Part shown: positions 44,931 through 57,419 of the stretch, one piece after another | Layout of the letters: each line of letters begins with the position of its first letter | How positions within the stretch are numbered: the first letter of the stretch is position 1 | NCBI GenBank assembly: GCA_002794735.1 | Contig: NBAZ01000017.1 | Location: 186,001-250,000, forward strand | Source of the DNA: Pyrrhoderma lamaoense | Taxonomy: Eukaryota; Basidiomycota; Agaricomycetes; Hymenochaetales; Hymenochaetaceae | Length of the DNA: 64,000 bases | Direction of reading: 5' to 3' | Position numbers and translations under genes: made by a program | The notes under the pieces: model-generated | Databases searched by the model: none | Seen by the model: the letters and a program-made list of their open reading frames with translations, nothing else | What the model was told of the DNA's origin: nothing

Positions 44931-47406
44931 AGTGATAATTTGGGTAAAATAGAAAATCGGGTTTGGGGTATGTAGATGTTCAATGTATAGTATACATTAT
45001 ATATAAATCGATAGAAAAAGTACATTCTACTACTCAATGAAACTATCAGACTATCTGCTATGGAAGTCATTTAGTACAAAATATTAAATACAAAACGAGG
45101 GCTTCAACTTTAAGTTTAAGCGTTCGCGGGAAATTGTTGGTAAGCAAGTAGCTAATCAGTCATATGTGACAAAGTCGTCACAACTGTGAGAATATCCTGT
45201 ATCAGTATCAGTCCCGAGTTCTTGGCATATGATAATAAATGATAACTCGCAGTTGCCTGCTTCTTTACACCATGGATCTCGTTAGAGATCGAAGAATTAC
45301 TCTTTAGAGCTGGGAGTTGAAATTTCTTTTTTCGCGTATAAAAACTATGTGATTATTATATTTTCTGTTCAATAATGTTAATAATGAAAAGGTTCTTTCA
45401 TTCTGTAAAACACTTTATGTGATGCACAACTGACTGACTACCATACTTACCATAAACTGGCAAGCTTTGATGCTACCCGAAAACACCGACAAGAATTCAT
45501 TATTAATTAATGGAGCTATAAGTTGCTCTGCTACCATAAGCGATAATAGTCTCTTGCATGATCAATCAAGTTTCATATAATTTCAGTGCATCAGTTTTCT
45601 TAAAAAATCGTTATAGGTGGAAACTCATTATTGGTTCGTGCCCAACGGCGTTTCCACAGGCCTAACATGGTCTACACTGATGTCGATGATAAATGTGATA
45701 AGTTGAGAATCTCAATGATCTTCGAACCACAGAGGGACCAGCATCTAGTTACGAATACCGCGCGTCTCCCTTGAATAGTGTTATGATTGAGAGTTGCTGA
45801 GAAAGTAATACGATGTAAGCATATAAATAAGCATGATTTGAGCGTCCATATCAAATTGAGTTGAAGGAAAATAGTTGGTAACTCTTTGATCGGAAGTTCT
45901 CCTCCAACAAGATACTATACCGAACGCTGAGTGGATTGACTGGGTAAGCAAGGGCGGCGTATATTCATAGAAGATTGATTGAATTCGACTCTTATTTGCA
46001 CCGTCCAGATCTTGGTGATGCTTATAATTGATGACCTAAATCGGTGGTATGTTACTAAGAAGCTTGTAATTCGAATAGAGACCTTTATACACACGGTTAT
46101 TAGAATGGAACTGATGGTATCGAACAGACCACGCCGGTAAACTTAATTCTTCAAGACAGCACGACTATAATTATTCCAAGTATCAGTATGGGGGAGACCC
46201 TGAATCAACATTATTACCTAGAAAAAGGTTAGTAAAGCTTACATTCAGAAGAGAGTTAAGCTTCACTTCATCTGTACGATGGTTCACGAGGTGATTAATA
46301 TCGATACCATCTTGCTCTGCGGGAAGCCTCCTCATTTGCTCGGCTCATCAGTGTTTGCACCTGTTATTCTTAACCTTCTTGGGCACGAGGGATCCAGATA
46401 GTTACGGATCTGAGCACAAGTAAGGTAAATCAGTTATATTCCATACAAATTCTAAATGTCATGCCAGCAACCGTGCGCTACTCAGAAGAAGAAATGCAAT
46501 TACCGTGCAATTACCATAACGACTTCTGCATGTAAGTGTATGGGCGTCACTAGTCAAAGGAGAGGTTCCTTGATCAGCAGGTTTGTTGTTCCAAGAATAT
46601 ATACTTCCTCCGCTTGCACCTATCTCCTTGGGTATTTATTTGGAATTCGACACACTTGTTGCTGTTGTAGTGACACTACAACCTAAACTTGAGAACCTGT
46701 GAGAAGTCATACACCTTCTCTGGCGTTGAGTCGTCTAATCCTGAAATACGCCCCAGTTTTCATACATACGGGGCTATAAATGAGGCAACATTTATGTGAC
46801 TGATAGAGTTGAATATAAATTTGAAAATGACAAAATCAACAAGATTTTTCTGGTGTGCATATATTGAGGGTTCCAGGCATGATCTTATGTGTGTGTGCAA
46901 AAACCGATCCTCGGCTTGTTGCCAAAAATTAGGGTGTACCGATGGAGACTAGTGCACTGTTCGTGCTCTGAGGGTGCCTTCACCTCTCTAATTTATTTCT
47001 CTCGCTTCTTAACTTTCTTCTTAACCGTCACTCTCCTCTCCATCCCATAAACCGGAGTAACTGACGAGCTCGACGCTGAGTAAAGACGATTACCGGTCGA
47101 GGTCGAGTCCTATTTTTTTTCCACAGGTTGGTTCCGCTTGTAGCGTCCCCGGGCGCTCCCCCGACCCCCTCTCCCTCGGCTTTGTTTCCGCTCCCCGAAA
47201 TACTTTCACTCTCATTTGCAATCAAACTTCCACCTACTTCCTCCTCCCGTCGTTCCTCTTTTGGCTCGAAGGGCTGGCCTTTCGACGCGAATAACATTCC
47301 TTTTTCCATAACTCGAAACTGGTCCCGAGTTGCGGGGACGGATTCCGTTTCATTCTTAATTCAAGGTACAAACTCGAAATAAATAGAATCACACATAATA
47401 TACAAA
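44931..47406. other. Intergenic region upstream of the disordered-protein gene
   Basis: About 2.5 kb without recognised genes. From about 46960 to 47400 the + strand is CT-rich, the likely promoter and 5' UTR of the next gene. Small open frames (45672, 46456, 47028-47309) are not supported. Confidence 0.45.
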
Positions 47407-50400
47407 ATGGCTACAGCAAGACCACCTCGAGATAATGCACTCGACAGAGAATCTGCCGTCGAATTACGTGCTTCAGTACTCGATGCAGCAATCAGCATTG
47501 GTTTCCGGAATTCGGTCATGGCAAAATGGATGTTTGACCCGAATGCAGAAACGGAGGAGCAGCAGCAACATGATAGCGGTTATCCTGAGGTGAGAAACAC
47601 ATTATTTTTGGTTGTCAAAACTTCAATGTTGTCGGCATGGTGTTTTTTTCCCCTTTATTTTCTCATATACTCTGATGCATGCTGACTGTTTCGTTTTATT
47701 ATCGTTTATCAGCAGTCAAATCCGGGTTTAACTTCTCCAGCATCTTCAGTTTCGCATTCAACAGCTGAAGAGTATCCTATGACGCCATTTGACCTTTTTC
47801 CTTTTGGACATAAGTCCAAAGACCAACCGAAGCTTGCTCCTCTGGTTGAGAATGACTTTGAGGTATGTATTTTGACTTGAATATTGAGGTATATATGTTC
47901 GAGAACTAAATATTGTTTTACAAGAATGTGGGTAAACTAACTTTAGAAATACCACAATCTAAGGACAAGCGGAACAAGCTGCGAAAGTCTCCAAAGAATG
48001 ATTATGACAGTGACGGTGGATATGTGTCAGAGAGATCAAAGAAAGCTAAAAAGAGCTTGCGATGGAGGAGGAAAGACGCTGCTGGAGGATACTCGAGTGA
48101 CGAGGGGAGGGCGAGTCAGGACAGTCCAGAAGCAAAGAGGACTGGTGTGAAGAATTCAGTCGAGAATAGCGAAGATAAGCCCAATTTTGGTGATGTCTCC
48201 CCTTATAGTGCTACGGACGATCCCGAAGCATTTCTCGCGACCATCAATGCTTCCCTATTACCTGGCAAGACGGAAGACACACCACGCGATGGATATCTTA
48301 CAGATTCCACAACCACAACGAAACGGGGACGGACCAAGCAACCAAAGGCCAAGAAGACCAGGACACGTCCTTCGAGTCCCACAACTGCTGATGAAGATGG
48401 CCAAGCACAGTCTCCTGGGAACTCTCTTGGGAAGAAGCGTTCATTTTTCAATATGATGGCACGCTCACGATCTGCTTCGCGGGACAAGCACAAGGAAAAA
48501 CGTGTCGAGCGCTCTCCGACGCCACCACCTGTTCCTCCGGTCCCTCTGATCCTGCCAATTGCTGATAGATTTGCAAGACCAAGTATGTCAAGCCTTGCTC
48601 CCGGTGATTCGCCTTCTGTCACTCCTGAGCCTCCTAGACTGTCCTCCGCAACAGAAGCTCAGAGTGTAGATGGTTTATCGATGAACTCGGGTACTACATC
48701 TAGTACTTTAGTTCCTTCGAGAGATCTCTTACGCACCGCAAGTCCGCTGAGTTACATGAATGCCATTAGCCTTGAACCTATCGAACCCTTGGATACTGCT
48801 GTCGCTGCTGTGCTAAACTCCAGCTCCGAACCTGCTCGCGCCAATCACTCAAACCACGAAACAAAAGATGAAAAGATTCAAGAGGATCGTAGTGACAACA
48901 ATAACAACAACAGTCTAACAATTCCGGTCTCCGAGGATGGAATTCGCGAAGGTATTTCAAAAACAGCTTCTCGCCCAACTTCACCATCGGACATACGACC
49001 TATTAGCCCAAGTCCAGTCAAAGGCAAGAAGCTGGGAAGATTATTGGCTTTTGCTAGTGGTCTCATGTCTTCCGACAACCATCATAACAATAACAGCAGC
49101 AACAGCAATAATAATAGCAATAACAACAGCAGCAATCACAACAATAACAATACGTCCCCCAAGATATCAGCAGCTTTGATCTCTGGGCCTAACCCACTCC
49201 TAGCAAAGGAACCTCAAGCTCCTCCAAGTTCTCAAGACATCATATCAGCTTTGAATTCAAGGGCCTTGTCGCCAGCACCTGTCAAAGAACAAGCCGACCA
49301 AGTTCTCACGCCACCACAGGCTCCCTTACCATCCAATGAGTCTTTGTCTATAAGCCTCAATCGACCTCAAGCCGATGGAAACATATATGAATCAAGCCCT
49401 GAACCATCAACATCTTACATAGTCCCCTCTCCAACACCGTATTCTACTGAGAACAACCGACCCTCTTCCCCTACACATCAGACCCTTGCATCGCGTCGTG
49501 CGATGAACATAAGAGCACTCACTCCAATTCAAGGCACTAACATCCCCTCTACACCAAGTCCTTCAAGTACACCAAGTCAAGAAGAAGTAATGGCAACTCG
49601 CCAAGCAGTGTTGGCATACTATTCCATTCCACCTCCATCTCCTCCACCAACCGGTCCTTTACCACCGCCTCCTCCAGCCTTAGCCCCGGGTCCTTCAGAT
49701 GACCGAGCAACCTCGCCTCTTCCTAATCAGCGAGAAGATAGACTTCAGCCTCCACTCCGATCACTAGGTCCACGTGGAAACGTCCCTCGTGCATCTTCTC
49801 CGCTCCGTTCACTATCTCCGACCCCGAACTCAACACTGTCTCCGGGAGGATCAGACCTCGCTATTTCGCGTTCGCCATCTCCTAGACTACCCCTCGGTAG
49901 TATACAGCAACAAGGTGCCGTCCGCCGTGGCAGGGAGTCACCTTTCCCGATGCGACCAGTCTTACCTCCGCAGGACAGTAGGGATCTGGTGGAGCGTGTG
50001 GAGCGTTATAAGGCTATGTATTCGAATGAGAACGCTGAAAGTGCATTTTTCGATGATGATGGGACAGAGAAGATGAGGAGGACGAAGAGGGAATGGGTAT
50101 GGGAGAAGAAAGTGGACGGGTCAACCCTACTGGTTATCCTGGTGATGACCGATCTAAGAGACGCAACACTAACCTGAATGCTTTGACGAAGAGAGCACCG
50201 ACTGCATACAAGAGCATTACAGACGACCCATACGAAGAAGCAGAAGCATCATCGGACGATGGGATCGTTGACACTCGTAGTTCCGCGTATATACGTGCAG
50301 CGCGAGCTCGGGGGAGAAGCGTGTGTATTTCGCTTCAGGAGTACCCATGGTAGCTTCATCAAGCGAGTGGGATGTCTTGCCGGAGGAGCTGGAGGATCCT

Positions 50401-50978
50401 ATGAATGCGCAGGCGTATGGTAATGATGTTAGAAATGGGTATGAAAGTGCCTATGGATATGGATATGAGTATGAGTCTCAAGATCAGAGGGGAGAATATA
50501 ATACGTCGTATGGGGAACAGACTTCGACTTCGATGGCATTCTCTCAACCAGACATCCGAGTAGAGAATATAGAGGATGAAGGGGACGAGATTGTTGGTGG
50601 AAGAAGGGGTAAAATTGATGAAGACGACGAAGAAGCGCAATCTCACTACTCTGTTGAAGAAGGGGATATCAATAGTCGACGAGGCTCGATAGCTTCTGCG
50701 TCTGTATACTCGCGCTATAGCGTACTGGAGCCCGAGCGTAGTGCGGAAGTTCGAGATGGATTTGTGAGGAGTGTTGCTGCTATGCGAAGAGAATGGGAGA
50801 AGGTACCAGATGTACCTGCTCTCCCCCAGACCTTCGAGAAGCAAACTTCTATGACAGGAAGCTTGCACCTCCTTCTCAGTCTCAATCTCAGTCTCAGGCG
50901 CGATCATTATATACAACGCAGGCCGTCCCTGCTGCATCTGCTGCTACTGGTGGCAGTAGTAGATTTTTCAAGTTTTAG
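47407..50978 (+). CDS. Large intrinsically disordered protein, three apparent frameshifts
   Basis: Exons 47407..47589, 47713..47862, 47925..50978 (about 1129 aa after correction). The N-terminus (DRESAVELRASVLDAAISIG) is an amphipathic helical stretch. The remainder is Ser/Pro/Asn-rich, with basic patches (KKSLRWRRK), RARPS-type phosphorylation-like sites (SFFNMMARSRSASRDK), poly-Asn (49075-49152), poly-Pro (PPPTGPLPPPPPA) and a Tyr/Gly/acid-rich C-terminus. The frame breaks three times. Near 50066 after DDDGTE, one G would give EDEEDEEGMGMG. At 50310-50314, G5 to G6 would give RARGEKRVYFASG. At 50822-50826, C5 to C6 would give ALPPDLREANFYD. Each is a one-base loss, after which low-complexity sequence of the same style resumes, ending ...SSRFFKF. 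No domain recognised; a regulatory or scaffold role is possible. Confidence 0.6.
49075..49152 (+). repeat. Asn/Ser-rich trinucleotide repeat (AAC/AAT/AGC)
   Basis: Interrupted AAY/AGC codon repeat inside the disordered protein gene, encoding mostly Asn with Ser and His. Confidence 0.85.
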
Positions 50979-52223
50979 TTTATAACTGGGTTTTATCTGT
51001 CTTTGATTCCTCGTTTTTTTCTTGGTACCTTCTGACTCGAAGTAATACGAAGTGAACAATTCAATATGTACATGTTTACTATCTGTTATTCCCCCTCTAC
51101 CATGATCCTCTCTCCTCTCTTTCTTTACGTTCTACTATCCAGGCTCCACGTCCTACATATCCTCCTTTGTATTCCTTTCATCTTTCAAATGTACATACAT
51201 ATACATACATGCACTTCGTTCGTCATCCACTTCACTCTCGCTCCTAGCCTTTCATATTCTGATTTTACTTCCCCAAGAAATTCACCTCCCCCCTTTTTTT
51301 CGTTATTCCTTGCTCCCGTTCTTTGTCTCGTTCTGGGTTTGTTCTGCTAATCCGTCTATAATCTTCAATACTCGACTTTCAGTCTCTAGTCTCTGGTTTT
51401 CTAGTCTTAGGTCTCAAGTCTCAGTCTTTACTCTTAGCTTCAGCATTTTCCTTAGTCTACATTATCCCCATTCTTGTGTCTACGAGTGTCTTATATGATT
51501 TATGATTTTTTGAACGCTTTTCTTGTCCTCCCTCCTACCTCCACATCACATCTTCGCTTTTCTTTCTTGTATCTTATAGATAACCTCTTCCCCTTTTATA
51601 TCCCAGTAACTTTCTTCATGTCCGTTCTTACGCTTACGTCTTTTTTCGCTTCGTTTTTATATACTTTTCACGTTTCTCGCTTTCTCCTTTCTCCTTTCTT
51701 GTGTCGTTAGCCCCGTCCCCGTTTCACGCTCATCGCTTACACAGGTATAATCCTAAATCTCAATTCCACTTTCCAAGTAGACTTCTGAGTTCCTTAGTGA
51801 TCCTTTCCTTTTTTCCCTTTTCCTTTGTTTATCGCTTGTCTCGTGATTACGTAATATATAATATAAGAAAGAAATGGTATATACAAAAAATTATCAACGA
51901 TGTTGTCGCAGTTTTAGATCTCTTCTAAGCATTTGACTTGCATAGTGATTGAGTGAGTTTATCATTATAAGCATAATAATAAATCCTATAGTTATTATGC
52001 TATTAAAGATTAGTCTATTTATAGTACTAGCTTTGGTAATAGTAGTAGTAATGCTATCATTAATTTTAAGCAGAGGCCCGATTTCTCAACTTCAGGACGG
52101 GCATGTGATAGTGTATTAGTACAATACTTGAATCTCGAGAGCCATATATAAAGAGTTGTCGAAAGTTTCTTCAGCTGGACGCTCCAAACGTGTGATAAGA
52201 CTTGAAATCAAAATAAGTCGAAG
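50979..52223. other. Intergenic pyrimidine-rich region
   Basis: The + strand from about 51066 to 51840 is strongly CT-rich over some 800 bp. Open frames there are by-products of this composition. It is 3' of one gene and 5' of the C45-type gene. Confidence 0.5.
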
Positions 52224-53774
52224 ATGGTAGACTATAACTCGAGTACGCATCATGATATACCAAGGATAGAGCTTAATGGTACACCGTATGAAGTAAGCTC
52301 CCTTTTTTCACTTTTTAACGCTTATTATCCAATTCAACGTTTCGAGCGCAGAATCCACCGTCTTCTTTTCATCTATACACTATCAACGTACACCATTACT
52401 GACTCTGAGTAACATTAAAATAAAACTATTCATCCTATCTACCTACCTACCTTAATTTGTCGCTCAAAATCTAAATGACCACATAACCACAGATAGGCTT
52501 CCAACATGGCACCCAGCTCCGCCCTCTCATCCATAGCCAGCTCAACATCTACCAACTCATCTTCAGCTCCCTTTCGCACCTATCATGGTCCCAAGCACAA
52601 GCAATAGCAGAATCCTATAAGCCGACAATCAAGCGTCTTAAGCCCGACTTGTTCACTGAAATGGAAGGAGTAGCAGATGGTGCAGGTGTCCCGTTGGTAG
52701 ACATTGTTGTTCTTAATGCTAGGAGTGAGATTGCATTGGGAACTGTTGATGACGGGTGTACTAGTCTTTCTTGGGAGATTGGTAGTGATAGAGGAGAAGG
52801 TTATGAACGGCGTCAGATCTTAGCACAAAATTGGGATTGGACGGAAGCCGTTGGTGACAACCTCGTCCTTATGTCTATTGAGCAGCAGGGTAAACCGAAG
52901 ATCTGGATGGTAACCGAAGTAAGTTCAATAGCTAATATTCATTCCTATTTCACGATTCTTTGCTGTTTGATCAGTAATTTCCGAAGACTATCTGCTATCT
53001 GCTATACCACTGCTATCCTTTTCCGAGCACAATATCCGATTTTTACTCATTCGTTATCACTTATTTCGTATTTTTGGCGTACTAACCGCTTTCCTACTGT
53101 CCCAAACTTAGCCAGGGATACTTGGGAAGATAGGATTTAACAGTTCGTCCGTAGGTGTATGTCTAAACGCAATCAGAGCACGCTCCATCTCCACCTCCCT
53201 ACTTCCTATTCACCTACTCCTCCGCGTCTTCCTAGAGTGTAACTCCGTAACCGAAGCTATATCTGAACTTGAGAGGCTCGGAGGACCAGGTTCAAGTCAG
53301 CACGTGTTGATTGCTCATGCCGGTTGTGATACCGCCACCGGTTCCTATAATTGTACAGCTCGCGGACTCGAAGTCTCCCCACTTGGAAATTCGTATATTG
53401 AACCGGATTCTAATGGGATCATCGTACATACCAACCATTTTCTTCAGAATAAGTACGTTGAAGAAATTCCGTGGCAGATTGGTTCGGTTGATCGGTTGGA
53501 GCGTATCAAAGAACTTTTGGGACAACTTAAGGGTGATGATGAACAGATAAATGCATCTACTCTCCGGAGAACCATATTCAGTGACAAGCAAGGAGGACCA
53601 TATTCTATATGCTGCAATGCGGTTAGCGCGGATGGACGGGCGTTAAGCACGCTATTCAATATTATAATGACTTTTATTCCTGGGAAACAGCCAAAAGCAG
53701 AAGTACTATTTGGTAAGCCAGACGCAGAAGACGGAAAAGGAGAGGAAGTACGATTAGTCAGCATTCCCTGGTAA
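52224..53774 (+). CDS. C45-family (penicillin acyltransferase-like) Ntn hydrolase
   Basis: Exons 52224..52292, 52493..52918, 53112..53774 (385 aa, phases agree). The order IELNGTPYEIGFQHG, EMEGVADGAGVPLVDIVVLN, VDDGCTSLSW, NWDWTEAV, EPGILGKIGFNSSSVGVCLNAI, SQHVLIAHAG and HTNHFL is that of acyl-CoA:isopenicillin N acyltransferase/C45 peptidase proteins. These are N-terminal-nucleophile enzymes that self-cleave before a Cys. The expected nucleophile is Cys112 in DDGCTS, so the precursor would give a beta subunit starting CTSL. No peroxisomal targeting signal is at the C-terminus (VSIPW). Basidiomycetes do not make penicillin, so an amide hydrolase or acyltransferase role is inferred, substrate unknown. 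No non-ribosomal peptide synthetase lies nearby. Confidence 0.8.
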
Positions 53775-54378
53775 ACTGATGGATCCTTTGTTTGTTACCA
53801 CTTAGTTTCTGCCATTACTTCCATGAAACAAAGTAGTGCACCGGCCTAGGCCTTCGTGATCTTGTACTACATATTTTTTTCTCAATCTCTTCCCTAACTA
53901 CCTTTTAAGATGATTACTTCTAAACATCAGTATTCCGTGACTGTGATCGGAGCATGAATTTAGGTTACGCACACGCGACGCGTTTTCCTTGTGAGCTGCG
54001 AGAAGTCATGTGCTGCTGTGCTTGCGCCTCTCGGAATTAAAATGAAAGTGTGAAGTTGTAAGGGAAGTCTCGCGCGCGACATTTGCTTGATTTCCGATTT
54101 AGGCTGAGCTCGAAGGTTTCATACACGCTTTTTCAGAGTTCCACTACTGAAAGAAGGTTTCTATCTTCTCTTTTTAACGTTAAAGAAAAGGGAAAAGAAA
54201 AGTCCGGTTTCATCTTGTTCCTCCTTTCCTCTTGTTCCTCTCCTTCTCGCCTTTCTTCCTTGTTCTTCTTTTTGAGCTCGTAATCCTACTTTCAACTTCC
54301 TGCTTTGTCTTCCGCCTCCTCAGAACTATATAAAACCCCTATCGAAACATATATTGTTTCCCTTGTCTTCCTTCGTAG
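53775..54378. promoter_or_regulatory. Intergenic region / promoter of zinc-ribbon gene
   Basis: 3' flank of the C45-like gene, then a CT-rich promoter with a TATA box at 54327-54335. Confidence 0.45.
54327..54335 (+). promoter_or_regulatory. TATA box of zinc-ribbon gene
   Basis: TATATAAAA only 44-52 bp before the start codon at 54379, implying a short 5' UTR. Confidence 0.5.
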
Positions 54379-55910
54379 ATGATGCCTAGGAGACCAGCCA
54401 AGAAACGCAAGCTTTCGATAGCGTCAAATACGACCGACGCGACGTGTGTCCCTCCGCGTACAAGCTTGTCCCCCGATGTATTTCCAAGCTCATTCGCTGT
54501 CGCTTCGGAGGAGGGTGGTGCTGCGGCAATGACAACTGACATGTCATGGTCGTGTATCAGTTGTCACCATTCTCTGCTTGGAAAACAGAATCATGTTGTG
54601 ATATGTCCAAGGTAAATCGATCTTACAACGTTTTCTTCTCCCTTCTCGCAAAGTACATTCACACATGCATACGAAGCCATACATATGGGCGTCTCTCTTC
54701 TCTTTCATTGAGAAGTTCAATCTTTTTCTTTTCTTATGGATGTTTAAAGAAGACGGCTGACTAAACCTCTACACTTCCTATTCCTTCCACTTTTGTCTTG
54801 TCATGCACATACGCATATGTGTGGTTACACAAAACACTACTCAACCGAACTACAAATAAAACATTGAACAAAAACGACAACTCAAATGCCCGACGAACAG
54901 ATGCCGAGCAACGAGCTGTTCGATCTGCTCACGCATCTGTACGGCCGTACCAGCATCGTTACCTCCCACACCACTTCTTTCATACTCGCCTTCACCTCCC
55001 GGCACGCCTTATCTAAGCAGTAGTAATGGATGTATTAATTGCAATTGCAATAACGGCAACAATAACAGCAATAATTACAATAACCTTAACGATGTCAATT
55101 GTATTGCTTGTTCCTCCTGCTCTGAAACGCCGCCTCCATCCATATTCGATCAATTCTCCGGTAGTGCTGGTGGTGCTAGCAATGGTTCGCGTGGTGGTAA
55201 CCTGAGTGGTACCGGTACCGGTATAATCGGTACTGAAGGAATTGATCGGCATCAGCATCATCAACACCAGAATCAGCACCATCATCAGGGTCATCATCAA
55301 CACCATCAACATCAGCATCATCATCCACACCAACCGGTTCAAGGAAGTTCCCACTCATCTGACCAAGTCCAGCATTTGTTTGCTCCCCTTCGGCGAAGGA
55401 AACATCGTGATGAAGAAGATGATGAGGATGAAGGGACGGTTGTTGGTACGGAGGATGATGATGGGACTGGATCTACATTTACACCTGGGTTTGGATTTGG
55501 ATCCGGACTGGCTACCAAAACTAGTATGGGTACTGGTGCTAGTGCAGGTGCGGGGACAAATATGCGGATAAGGGTCAGGTCAAAGGGTAAATTCGGATAT
55601 GACGAAGATGCATCACCAGGATGTGGCCGAAGTGTATGTAAGAACTGTTGTATTGAGAATACCCAGTCGTGAGTTTCCTATTTCCTTCTTTTTTGGCGAC
55701 TGTCCGTCTTTCGATGACTGTGATATCCGGCTGACTAGCATAATTTCTACCTTTTCTTCTCAAATATCTATTAGTGGAATAACAACTTGTTATGATTGCT
55801 ACGGCCTCCCACCTCCTCTCCAGATAGTTGAATCAGATTCGATGTCCTCGGAATCATATTCTAACCTGTCATCCAATACGTCTTCTACGTTATCCCTTCT
55901 CATCCAATGA
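54379..55910 (+). CDS. Zinc-ribbon protein with His/Gln-rich insert
   Basis: Exons 54379..54611, 54901..55668, 55775..55910 (378 aa, phases agree). A basic N-terminus (RRPAKKRKL) resembles a nuclear localisation signal. Two Cys clusters frame the protein: the first is SWSCISCHHSLLGKQNHVVIC-PRC followed by CSICSRIC, the second is CGRSVCKNCC...TTCYDCYG at the end. Both contain CxxC pairs and suggest zinc coordination. Between them are a Cys/Asn-rich stretch, a His/Gln run (55250-55332), an acidic segment and Gly-rich repeats. It resembles uncharacterised mushroom proteins with a paired zinc-ribbon. Function unknown; nucleic-acid or protein binding is possible. Start 54379 or 54382 (two adjacent ATGs). 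Confidence 0.7.
55250..55332 (+). repeat. CAT/CAC/CAG repeat encoding His/Gln
   Basis: Irregular CAY/CAR codon repeat inside the zinc-ribbon gene, giving about 28 mostly His/Gln residues. Confidence 0.85.
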
Positions 55911-57366
55911 CCAGTATCAAAGACCTCACCGTAGTGATGAGGAATAGGAAGATAGTAAAGACAATCACAATATTTGTACGTGCACAATGTACAATTTATG
56001 TCTTATTTTCTTTTCCCTGTGCTTCACTCTGCTCCGATCTTTCTTTCTTTCTCATACTCTCCCGTTAGGCACTTGATACTATTTGCCTATCACTAATCCT
56101 GAACTTCACCTTGATCTATAATCTCTTTGAACTTTGGAAAGCTCTCCTTTCCTATATGTCCTCTGTCCACATCTTTTCCCCACTTACTCCACATAAACCA
56201 TGGTTATTCTCCCGTAAGCATCTAGTTAGTTGCCCCCCTCCCCTCCTCCCTCTCTCTAGAACGGATTGATATCTGAAGAGTCGGGAAACGACGATTGCAT
56301 GATTATTGTTGCCAATGATTAGTTACTGTATCGTGTATCGTGTAATTGTCTTCCCACAGAAAAGTGTGTAGCTAAACTCTCAATCACCACTGTAACAGGT
56401 ATCATCATCATGACAATTACTTCATTACTATTAGTGTCATAACTTTTGTTGTACTATTACTAGCTACGCTATAGCCATAGTAGTATCTCCGTATCTACTT
56501 GTCTACAACCGTTTCTCGTTTCTTCATCTACTTACAACAACAAACCGTTCATCACCGTTTATTCATTGCCTATGCGTCCTTGACCAACTAACATTCTGTG
56601 TACCGTCAACTACTATCCTGCTGCTACTGCTGCTTTGCAACTTCCATGGATATGTATAACAGCTATTGAAGATTGATTTAATTCACTTTTCTATATAAAT
56701 TTGTTGTATAGCGCTTGTACTGGTAGTGTTTGTCCCTTCCATTTCCCACCTCCATCTATTCAATCTCAAACTACGTCTCTGGCGTCCCTCCCTTTTCACA
56801 TTTAATTTTGTTTTCAGAATCAGGTGTATGTTTTAGGTCTAAAACTCTTGGATGTTAACGTCTTGTATAGTTATATAATCTTTTGTCAATAAGCCTCCCA
56901 CTGAGTATCCTATTGTACATGTACATGTAATGTACAATGTATGCTTTTTAGAACAGATTTTGGAATGCACTTTGTTATTTTGTTTTGTTATCAGTAACCT
57001 ATAATCTATCAAGTAGCACCAGTACTACTGGTTTCTGGTTTACATGTAAAGGTAGCTATAATTAGTTGATCTAGTAACAATGAACGAACATAAGAACGAG
57101 CATGAAATCCAGGGCATGATAATAATCAGTACGGCTAAGGTGATCAAGAAGTATATAGCAGATGTATAAGTACACATTCGGTGCGATATAAGCATCCTTT
57201 TCCCATTTTCCCTTTCTCATCACAATCAAGTGTTTGTTTTCCCGCATAGATACGTATCTAAAGCACTCTGTAGCTCACGTGCGTGCTTCTCTCCATCCTA
57301 TTGGAAACAAAATGGTCGATACAGCGACATAGTTATCACCAAGCGAAGTAATCATCAGCTTCAGTG
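55911..57366. other. Convergent 3' intergenic region
   Basis: About 1.4 kb between two converging genes. Possible long 3' UTRs; no gene, RNA or repeat recognised. The left 3' end of RRP42 may extend into 57336-57419. Confidence 0.4.
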
Positions 57367-57419
57367 TCACAACGTCTTCCCATGGAAGTAAAACAAGACA
57401 ATAGTGTAGGCTAACTTAC

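Noticed and set aside
47028..47309. 93-aa minus-strand open frame
   Set aside because: It lies in the CT-rich promoter and 5' UTR of the gene at 47407 and has no recognised similarity or splice partners.
50359..50937. 192-aa minus-strand open frame
   Set aside because: Antisense shadow of the Tyr/Gly/acidic C-terminus of the disordered protein, whose sense codon pattern fits its upstream exon.
55013..55354. 113-aa minus-strand open frame rich in Met/Leu/Val
   Set aside because: Mirror of CAT/CAC/CAG repeats in the zinc-ribbon gene.
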